Shown in pieces: positions 4,512-9,619 of a stretch of DNA of 9,619 nucleotides; position 1 is the stretch's first letter, and every line of letters begins with the position of its first letter. Source of the DNA: Planctomycetota bacterium (GTDB lineage: Bacteria; Planctomycetota; Phycisphaerae; UBA1845; PWPN01); the NCBI GenBank assembly GCA_016209665.1, contig JACQVT010000570.1, positions 1 to 9,619 of the forward strand, in the 5' to 3' direction. The position numbers and the translations under genes are program-made. Under the pieces are notes generated by a model. It was not told where the DNA came from. It worked only from the letters and a program-made list of their open reading frames with translations, and did not search any database.

Positions 4512-7159
4512 CGGGCAGCTTGGGTGGCGGCGGGGACGGGCGAGTCGGGAGCGGGCGCGGGTCCGGGTTCGGGCTGACTGCCCCGCAGGTACGGGTTGGC
4601 CCAGACGGCGTAGTCATAGTCGCTGCCGTCGTCGGCGTCGCTGACCGTGAGTTCGAGGCGGGTCTTGCCGCGGACGCGGGCGGTGAAGGGCAGGGGCGGC
4701 TGCCCGCCGCGCATGACGGGGCTGGCGAACAGGGTCTGACCGTCGGCGATGATGCGGAAGACGGCGGAGCCGCGGCCGGCGGCCGAATCGTCGATGCCGA
4801 CGCTGCCGGTGAACGTGTCGTAGCCGGCGCCGAGGATGTAGGCGATGCGCGATGGGGCCGCGACGCCGAGGCCCCGATAGATCCGCTGGCCGGCGATCCG
4901 CAGCGGCGTTCCGGTGACGCTGCGGTCCTGGCCGATGAGGAAGCGCTCCTGGGCGACCAGCAAGGGAACGAGTTGGGGCAGGTTGGTGCTCGCGGGCATG
5001 GGTGTCTGATGGGTGACGCCGCTCGACTCGGCGGATTCGTTGCCGTAAGCGTCGACGGCGGCGACCGCGTACTGATAGGTGGAGTTGTACAGAGCGGTGC
5101 TGTCCTGGTATCCGCAGGATTCGATCTCGGCCAGCAGCCGCTGGTTGCGGTACAGGCGATGGGCGACGGCCCGCTCGTCGGGCTGATACCAATCGAGCCA
5201 GACGCCGCGGGTGGTCTGTCGCGTGGCGAGGTTTCGAGGCGGCCCGACCGGGGCGGGGTCGGGCTGCGTGACGCGGTAGAACGACACCTGCCAGTCGACC
5301 GGGCCGGTGGCGTCGGCCTCGAACGTGACCACGCGGACCTGGTCGTGCCCGCGGACGCCGGCGCGGACGCGGCGGTGGACGCCGACGTTGAGGATCTCCA
5401 GGCCGCTCTCGCCCGGGGGAACGTGCAGCCGCAATTCGTAGGGTTCGTGCCCGACCACGTCGCTGCGGCCCGCCAGCGTGAGGGCGTCCGCGTGCCAGCG
5501 GACCGCGTGCAGGTCGACTCCACCGCAGGTGAGGTGCCGGTTGGTGCCGAGGAGCGTCGGCTGGTCCCGGCGGAGGCGGGCGATCGACAGGACGCGGCAG
5601 CCGGTGGGCGGGACCTCCACCTGGAAACGGTCGGTCACGACACGGAGCGGGCGGCCGGCCCACACGTCGTAAACGGCGAAGCGCTCGGCGCCGTCGCCCA
5701 GATGAAGGTCCTCCAACTCGACGGCTTCAAGCCGCGGCTCGTCCGACGTGTTGAACAAACCGATGACGTTTAATTGGCACCCAGCAACGGCGACGGCGAG
5801 GTTCCAGACGGGCGGGCACCCGCGGTGGGCGAACAGGTCGACGGCGCGGACGGGGGCGGCCGGGATGATCCGGCGGAGCGGATCGACGCGCTCGTCGTCG
5901 AGCAGGTACATGCGCTCCCCCGCGATCGGGCTGCGTCCGCCGAGGCCCAGGATCGCCGCGAACAGGCGGGCCTGCTCCAGCGACAACGGATCGCCCACGA
6001 TGACGGTGTAGGACGTGACCTGGGCGAGCAGCCCCTGTCCCCAGAAACGGGTGGCGACGTCGGCGGCGGTCCGCTGCAACCACTCTCCGGCGGCGATGGT
6101 GGGGCGGATGGGGCGTGAGGCACGGGCGGCGGCATCGGTCCCCGATGGCCCGGTGCCGAACAGCGCGGGCACGGTCGTGGGCGGAAGCGATCGCATCTGC
6201 GGCTGGCGGACCAGGACCGAAGCCGCGCCGTAGGGGTTGAGATTCACCGCCATCCAGATGGTGTTCCGCGCGATCTCATCCGCCGTCGGTGGCTCGCCGA
6301 CGTCAAACGGCATCCAGGCCGCCGGCATGGGTTCGAGGCGATGGGGGTCGACGGGGGCGTAGCTGGTCAGGCCGTGCCGCGTTCGGAGGAAGCCCGGCTC
6401 GCTGCGGAGGGTGAGCAGGTGGCCGGCGGCCGCGACGGGTTCGCCCGGCGCGCTCACGGTCAGCCGCACGCGGTCGGCGTACTCCTCGCAGTACACGTGA
6501 CCCTCCAGCACGACGGCCCAGTCGCGCTGGACGTCGAACAACCCGTCGAACCAGTCGCCGGCGACCGGTCCCATCGCGGCGTGCAGGACCCGATCGGGAT
6601 CGCGCGGCGTCAGACAGACGGGCAGCATGGGGACGAGCGTCTCGAACGCCAGCTCGAATCGGGGTGGGCGTTCCGAGGTGACGACGGCCAGACTTGTGGT
6701 CGTGGCTGTCGTGGTGATGCGGAGCCGGATGGGAGGTCGATTCGTGCCGGGTGCAAGCAGGTCAATCGTGGCCGCGTCGCCATCGGCGTGCTGGGTGGCC
6801 GGCGGCCGCGGGGTGATCCGACACGCGATGGCGTTGCCGTCCGCGTCCGGAACACTGGCGGTCCGCAGGACAAGCAGATCGCGGTTGCCGAGCCGGATGA
6901 CGGGGCTCTCGGATGGTAGCGTCGGTGCGGACGGCGACGGCTGGCCTGGGGTCGGTTCGGGCAAGGTCCACGGTTCGGAGTACTCGGGGGCGATCGGCAT
7001 CGTGGGGGGCACATTCGCCGGCGGCGCGCATCGCATCAGGAGCACGGCCAAGAAGGCGGGCAGGATGCCCGCCCCCCAAGACCGGCCGGTAAGCCGGGGG
7101 AGCTGGCCCGCCGGGCGCTCGATGGAGTGCTGCTCGTGCTGCGCGGAGTGCCGCCTCAT
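4508..7159 (-). CDS. Large exported melibiase-like (GH36/GH27-type) protein with apparently truncated barrel, Fn3 and NPCBM, 883 aa
   Basis: This looks like an alpha-galactosidase-related exported protein. From the ATG at 7159 there is a 26-residue polar N-terminus, a hydrophobic stretch (about 28-42) ending at Cys44 (LLMRC, an imperfect lipobox), then a Pro/Ser-rich linker to about 85. Residues 86-280 form a beta-rich N-terminal domain. Residues 293-316 (ADEIARNTIWMAVNLNPYG) match the opening of a clan-D barrel, and 388-445 (VGDPLSLEQARLFAAILGL, DDERVDPLRRIIPAAPVRAVDLF) match its end. Only about 70 residues separate them, with no DDGW or K-x-D-type catalytic segment. A C-terminal beta domain (about 450-628, LLGTNRHLTCGGVDL at 536-550), a fibronectin III domain (about 638-716), an NPCBM-like domain (about 748-858) and a Pro/Ala tail follow. 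The frame is intact, so it may be a carbohydrate-binding pseudoenzyme. The start is uncertain because no good ribosome site precedes 7159. Confidence 0.8.
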   Translation of the reverse strand: MRRHSAQHEQHSIERPAGQLPRLTGRSWGAGILPAFLAVLLMRCAPPANVPPTMPIAPEYSEPWTLPEPTPGQPSPSAPTLPSESPVIRLGNRDLLVLRTASVPDADGNAIACRITPRPPATQHADGDAATIDLLAPGTNRPPIRLRITTTATTTSLAVVTSERPPRFELAFETLVPMLPVCLTPRDPDRVLHAAMGPVAGDWFDGLFDVQRDWAVVLEGHVYCEEYADRVRLTVSAPGEPVAAAGHLLTLRSEPGFLRTRHGLTSYAPVDPHRLEPMPAAWMPFDVGEPPTADEIARNTIWMAVNLNPYGAASVLVRQPQMRSLPPTTVPALFGTGPSGTDAAARASRPIRPTIAAGEWLQRTAADVATRFWGQGLLAQVTSYTVIVGDPLSLEQARLFAAILGLGGRSPIAGERMYLLDDERVDPLRRIIPAAPVRAVDLFAHRGCPPVWNLAVAVAGCQLNVIGLFNTSDEPRLEAVELEDLHLGDGAERFAVYDVWAGRPLRVVTDRFQVEVPPTGCRVLSIARLRRDQPTLLGTNRHLTCGGVDLHAVRWHADALTLAGRSDVVGHEPYELRLHVPPGESGLEILNVGVHRRVRAGVRGHDQVRVVTFEADATGPVDWQVSFYRVTQPDPAPVGPPRNLATRQTTRGVWLDWYQPDERAVAHRLYRNQRLLAEIESCGYQDSTALYNSTYQYAVAAVDAYGNESAESSGVTHQTPMPASTNLPQLVPLLVAQERFLIGQDRSVTGTPLRIAGQRIYRGLGVAAPSRIAYILGAGYDTFTGSVGIDDSAAGRGSAVFRIIADGQTLFASPVMRGGQPPLPFTARVRGKTRLELTVSDADDGSDYDYAVWANPYLRGSQPEPGPAPAPDSPVPAATQAAR
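7055..7073. repeat. Palindromic repeat (type B, copy 2) inside the melibiase-like gene
   Basis: GGCGGGCA (7055-7062) and TGCCCGCC (7066-7073) form a perfect 8-bp stem with a GGA loop, followed by CCCCCAAG. The flanks match copy 1 at 4388-4407 (AAGGCGGGCA...TGCCCGCCCCCC). Read on the minus strand, the element encodes the GAGILPA residues (29-35) at the front of the protein's hydrophobic N-terminal segment. Confidence 0.8.
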
Positions 7160-7229
7160 GCCTGGCCAGGGTCCCAGTCGTGCCTGCCCAGCGGGTCGAT
7201 ACGATGCCAGCGATGGACGGGCCAGGGCG

Positions 7230-7259
7230 AGTATACCCGCCGGTCGCCGACGGTGTAAA
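7230..7259 (-). promoter_or_regulatory. Candidate promoter for the melibiase-like gene
   Basis: On the minus strand TTTACA (7259-7254) and TATACT (7235-7230) each match 5 of 6 sigma70 consensus bases, with an 18-bp spacer. Transcription would start near 7223, about 64 nt before the ATG at 7159. This is the best promoter match in the window. Confidence 0.55.
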
Positions 7260-7273
7260 CGAAGTTGCAGGGG

Positions 7274-7279
7274 TATAAT
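7274..7279 (+). promoter_or_regulatory. Candidate -10 element (TATAAT) for folP
   Basis: A perfect TATAAT lies 9 bp before the ATG at 7289. No convincing -35 lies 16-18 bp upstream (CGGTGT region). If it is used, transcription would start near 7286-7288, making the 7289 ATG almost leaderless or giving the 7307 ATG a leader of about 20 nt. It sits back to back with the minus-strand promoter at 7230-7259. Confidence 0.4.
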
Positions 7280-7288
7280 GGCCACCAC

Positions 7289-8149
7289 ATGCGATCGCGC
7301 GAACCCATGCGATTTCGAGGCCGGGCGGTGGTGCCGGGGGCCGGGCCGTTCATCTTCGGCGTGCTGAACGTGACGCCCGACTCGTTCAGCGACGGCGGGC
7401 GGTTCGGTTCGCCCGCCGATGCGGTCGCCGCGGCATGCCGCATGGCCGACGAGGGTGCGGACGTGATCGACGTTGGCGGCGAGTCGACGCGGCCGGGCAG
7501 CCATTCCGTGCCGGCCGACGAGCAGCTTCGCCGGACGCAGCCGGTTGTCGCGGAGCTGTGCCGGCAGTTCGGCCCCGACGGGCCGGTCGTCTCGATCGAC
7601 ACGCGGTCGGCGGCAGTTGCGGAGGCGGCCCTGGCGGCGGGAGCGATCGTCGTGAACGACGTGTCGGCCCTGCGCGACGATCCAAGGATGGCGGCGCTGG
7701 CCGCCCGACATGGCGCCGGCGTCGTGCTGATGCACATGAAGGGCACGTCGGTGGACATGCAGATCGACCCGACCTACATCGACGTGGTGAGGGAGGTACG
7801 ATCGTTCCTCGCCGAGCGGATCGACGCGGCGGTGGCCGCGGGCATTGGCCGCGAGCGACTGATCGTCGACCCGGGCATCGGGTTCGGCAAGACGACGGCT
7901 CACAACGTCGAGCTGCTGCGGTACGCGGGCACGTTTCGCGAGCTGGGTGTGCCGGTGCTGGTAGGGCCGTCGCGCAAACGGTTCATCGCCGATATCACCG
8001 GTGCCGCCGACATCGCCGATCGGCTGGCGGGCACCATCGCCGCCGTCTGCGCGTGCGTGCTGGCCGGGGTCGAATGCGTCCGCGTGCACGACGTTGCCGC
8101 CTGCCGACGGGCGGTGGACCTGTGCGCGACCTTACGAGGTACGACGTGA
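7289..8149 (+). CDS. folP: Dihydropteroate synthase, 286 aa
   Basis: This enzyme condenses 6-hydroxymethyl-7,8-dihydropterin diphosphate with 4-aminobenzoate to give 7,8-dihydropteroate in cytoplasmic folate synthesis, and is the classic sulfonamide target. All signatures are present: GVLNVTPDSFSDGG (24-37, Asn27), VIDVGGESTRPGS (59-71), VVSIDT (100-105, Asp104), NDVSAL (123-128), VLMHMKGT (146-153), DPGIGFGKTTAHN (194-206, Asp194), GPSRKRF (226-232, Lys230) and R-x-H (Arg265, His267). The TIM barrel is complete at normal family length. The start is uncertain. ATG 7289 lies just after a TATAAT, while ATG 7307 fits the usual family N-terminus better; an in-frame TTG at 7265 is least likely. 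No other folate gene is visible nearby. It is divergent from the melibiase-like gene. Confidence 0.97.
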   Translation: MRSREPMRFRGRAVVPGAGPFIFGVLNVTPDSFSDGGRFGSPADAVAAACRMADEGADVIDVGGESTRPGSHSVPADEQLRRTQPVVAELCRQFGPDGPVVSIDTRSAAVAEAALAAGAIVVNDVSALRDDPRMAALAARHGAGVVLMHMKGTSVDMQIDPTYIDVVREVRSFLAERIDAAVAAGIGRERLIVDPGIGFGKTTAHNVELLRYAGTFRELGVPVLVGPSRKRFIADITGAADIADRLAGTIAAVCACVLAGVECVRVHDVAACRRAVDLCATLRGTT

Positions 8150-8152
8150 GAA

Positions 8153-8449
8153 GTGAAGACCGTCCTCGACCACTTGGCAATGAACCGAGCGGGGGTCAAA
8201 GCGGTCGGCGCTGCGGCGGCCATGCGGCAATTGTGGAAAGGCGGGGAGGGGTTGTCCAGTCGGGGGCGCCGAATCGGACTCGGTGAGGAGGTCCGCCGGG
8301 CACGAATCATCGGCTCCCCCAGGTCCAGGAAGGACCTGGGCCACCCTACCGGTCGCGGCGGGCTGGACCAGCCGGGAGGCCTCCGACGGAGTCGTCGGGG
8401 AGCCCTGGGTTTGCAGAGAGCCGACGCACAGGCCAGAATACCGCGATAA
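8153..8449 (+). CDS. Possible small hypothetical protein after folP, 98 aa
   Basis: A GTG-initiated frame opens three bases after the folP stop, close enough for translational coupling. Over its first 54 codons (before the repeat at 8312) I count about 78% G+C at third positions and 54% at second positions, the pattern expected of coding DNA here. The protein begins MKTVLDHLAMNRAGVKAVGA and looks basic and partly helical, without a signal peptide. Its second half is translated from the hairpin-rich element at 8312-8404 and looks random (Arg/Gly-rich), so if the gene is real its 3' end has probably been replaced by that repeat. There is no strong ribosome site. It resembles no family I know and could simply be open by chance. 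Confidence 0.35.
   Translation: MKTVLDHLAMNRAGVKAVGAAAAMRQLWKGGEGLSSRGRRIGLGEEVRRARIIGSPRSRKDLGHPTGRGGLDQPGGLRRSRRGALGLQRADAQARIPR
8312..8404. repeat. Multi-hairpin structured element (type C)
   Basis: An outer stem GGCTCCCC (8312-8319) / GGGGAGCC (8397-8404) encloses three inner hairpins: CCCAGGTCC / GGACCTGGG with an AGGAA loop (8318-8340), GGCTG / CAGCC with a GAC loop (8361-8373), and CTCCGACG / CGTCGGGG with a GAGT loop (8381-8400, one G-T pair). A few bases are shared between the outer stem and hairpins 1 and 3, so the fold would be a four-way cloverleaf with alternative pairings at the base. It is not a tRNA, because no anticodon arm or GGTTCGA loop is seen. It could be a dispersed mobile palindrome or a structured RNA. 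Confidence 0.65.
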
Positions 8450-8462
8450 AGTCAGAGGGCGA

Positions 8463-8577
8463 GTGAGAAACCCCGGGTGTGTCGGAACCGCGGCCGTGAG
8501 GGAGGGGCCTGCACGAGACAACGCCTGCTTCGCTGATGCCGCTCCCTCGCGGTCGCGGTTCGGAAAAGACTTCTCAC
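8463..8577. repeat. Large imperfect inverted repeat (type D)
   Basis: The inner arms at 8483-8508 and 8538-8563 pair at 22 of 26 positions (GGAACCGCGGCCGTGAGGGA against TCCCTCGCGGTCGCGGTTC). Outer arms GTGAGAA (8463-8469) and TTCTCAC (8571-8577) extend the structure to about 115 bp. The GACCG(T/C)GAGGGAGCGGC core resembles a repeat I recall as common in planctomycete genomes (unverified). It ends 41 bp before the ATG of the next gene and has no T-run. The rest of the gap between 8150 and 8618 holds the possible ORF at 8153 and the type C element; I see only weak promoter-like matches (TTGCAG near 8411). Confidence 0.75.
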
Positions 8578-8618
8578 ACACGCTCTCGGACGGGAGAATC
8601 AGCCACCAGGAGGATTTC

Positions 8619-9619
8619 ATGCGACGTGTCGTCACACTTGTGCTTATCGCCGCTTTCACCGTTGGTTCGGTTCGGGGTGCGGAGTTTCGCCGACTGCCGG
8701 TGAAGGAATACCGCGACAAGATGAAAGCCGGCTGGCTCGGCCAGATGGCGGGCGTCGCCTGGGGGGCGCCGACGGAGTTCAAATGGAAGGGGGCCATCAT
8801 CCCCGCCGACAAGATGCCCAAGTGGGCGGCGGACACGATCAACGGCAGCTTCCAGCAGGATGACCTGTACGTCGACATGACCTTCCTGCGCACGCTGGAG
8901 GTTCACGGCCTGGACGTGTCGATCCGGCAGGCGGGCATCGACTTTGCCAACAGCGGCTATCCGCTCTGGCACGCGAACCGGGCCGGGCGCGACGCCCTGC
9001 GTCGGGGCATCGCTCCGCCGGACTCGGGGCATCCGCGGTTCAACAAGCACGCCGACGACATCGACTATCAGATCGAGGCCGATTTCGCGGGCTTGGTTTC
9101 GCCCGGCCTGCCCAACACGGTGATCGGTCTGGGCGAGAAGTTCGGGCGGCTGATGAACTACGGCGACGGGCTGTACGGGGGGCAGTTCGTCGGCGGGATG
9201 TACGCCGAGGCCTTCTTCGAGACCGAGCCGGTCAAGCTGGTCGAAGCCGGCCTGGGTTGCATTCCGCGGGGCAGCCAGTACGCCGAGTGCGTCCGCGACG
9301 TGCTCGCCTGGCACCGAGAGCACCCCGAGGACTGGGAAGCGACCTGGCGGCGGATCGACGAGAAGTATCAGCAGAACCCGGCCTACCGCAGAGCCTCCTG
9401 CGACAAGGGCAAGTTCAACATCGACGCCAAGATCAACGGTGCCTACATCGTCCTGGGGCTGCTCTACGGCAAGGGCGACCCGGATCAGTCTATGATCATC
9501 GCCACGCGGGCCGGGCAGGACTCGGACTGCAATCCATCCAGCGCCGGCGGGGTGCTCTTTACCACGCTTGGATTCTCAAAGGTTCCCGAGAGGTTCAAGG
9601 AGAAGCTCGACGAGGAGAA
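8619..9619 (+). CDS. Secreted ADP-ribosylglycohydrolase-family protein (partial, 3' end missing)
   Basis: The first 333 residues are visible and the frame is open at the window end. The start is fixed by AGGAGG at 8608-8613, five bases before the ATG. Residues 1-20 (MRRVVTLVLIAAFTVGSVRG) form a signal peptide. The mature part shows the ADP-ribosylglycohydrolase (DraG/ARH) fold: MKAGWLGQMAGVAWGAPTEF (35-54), the first metal-site acids in QQDDLYVDMTFL (79-90, Asp81 and Asp82) and the second set in RAGQDSDCNPSSAGGVL (297-313, Asp301 and Asp303). Family members use two divalent metals to cleave ADP-ribose from proteins or small molecules. Export is at odds with a cytoplasmic ADP-ribose role, so a glycan or nucleoside substrate outside the membrane is plausible, but this is inference. 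Large hairpin repeats fill the upstream region. Confidence 0.9.
   Translation, partial: MRRVVTLVLIAAFTVGSVRGAEFRRLPVKEYRDKMKAGWLGQMAGVAWGAPTEFKWKGAIIPADKMPKWAADTINGSFQQDDLYVDMTFLRTLEVHGLDVSIRQAGIDFANSGYPLWHANRAGRDALRRGIAPPDSGHPRFNKHADDIDYQIEADFAGLVSPGLPNTVIGLGEKFGRLMNYGDGLYGGQFVGGMYAEAFFETEPVKLVEAGLGCIPRGSQYAECVRDVLAWHREHPEDWEATWRRIDEKYQQNPAYRRASCDKGKFNIDAKINGAYIVLGLLYGKGDPDQSMIIATRAGQDSDCNPSSAGGVLFTTLGFSKVPERFKEKLDEE

Noticed and set aside
4484..5773. Long plus-strand frame opposite the melibiase-like gene
   Set aside because: It is a Gly/Ala/Asp-rich antisense shadow typical of high-GC DNA; the minus strand encodes recognisable Fn3 and NPCBM domains.
7160..8089. N-terminal extension of the melibiase-like protein across folP
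   Set aside because: This part is antisense to folP, whose plus-strand motifs are unmistakable, and a good minus-strand promoter lies at 7230-7259.
8312..8404. tRNA or tmRNA candidate from the cloverleaf shape
   Set aside because: There is no T-loop GGTTCGA-type sequence, no plausible anticodon arm and no CCA end; the first arm is too long.
8463..8577. Type D hairpin as an intrinsic terminator
   Set aside because: There is no T-run on either strand after the stem, and the hairpin lies just before a start codon, not after a gene end.
8132..8893. Minus-strand frame over the intergenic repeats
   Set aside because: It is antisense to the ADP-ribosylglycohydrolase-like gene and its middle is a translation of the type D repeat.

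Overview
The window is GC-rich and gene-dense, and it most likely comes from a Planctomycetota chromosome (Phycisphaerae or a relative). The protein types point that way: a large exported melibiase-like protein with fibronectin III and NPCBM domains, a Tat-exported six-hairpin glycosidase, a secreted ADP-ribosylglycohydrolase-like protein and a CAP-domain lipoprotein. So do several GC-rich dispersed-type palindromic repeats between and inside genes. The phylum call is an inference from recalled patterns; no rRNA or other marker is present.

Layout. Positions 1-944 (+) hold the last codons of an upstream gene and two small unrecognised genes, each joined to the next by an ATGA stop/start overlap. 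This stretch is visibly less GC-rich than the rest. It converges on a block of four minus-strand genes, read right to left. These are an exported melibiase-like protein that appears to lack the middle of its catalytic barrel (7159-4508), a membrane-anchored cyclophilin-type prolyl isomerase (4343-3696), a CAP/SCP-domain lipoprotein (3467-2865) and a Tat-exported six-hairpin glycosidase-like protein (2763-1090). All four carry an N-terminal export or anchor segment, although the one on the melibiase-like protein is imperfect, so the block looks devoted to the cell envelope or periplasm. Promoter-like sequences precede the first three, suggesting at least partly separate transcription.

From 7289 the plus strand carries folP (dihydropteroate synthase), divergent from the melibiase-like gene across a short shared promoter region. 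After it comes a possible small ORF running into a multi-hairpin element, then a second large imperfect hairpin, then a secreted ADP-ribosylglycohydrolase-like gene cut by the window end.

The most unusual points are four structured repeat types. One copy encodes part of the melibiase-like protein's N-terminal hydrophobic segment, and one lies between two copies of a 34-bp repeat in the cyclophilin leader, each copy carrying a Shine-Dalgarno core. The others are the apparent loss of the catalytic barrel core in an otherwise intact 883-residue exported protein, and a three-gene coupled cassette of unknown function with atypical composition. I found no CRISPR array, tRNA, rRNA, transposase or phage gene.
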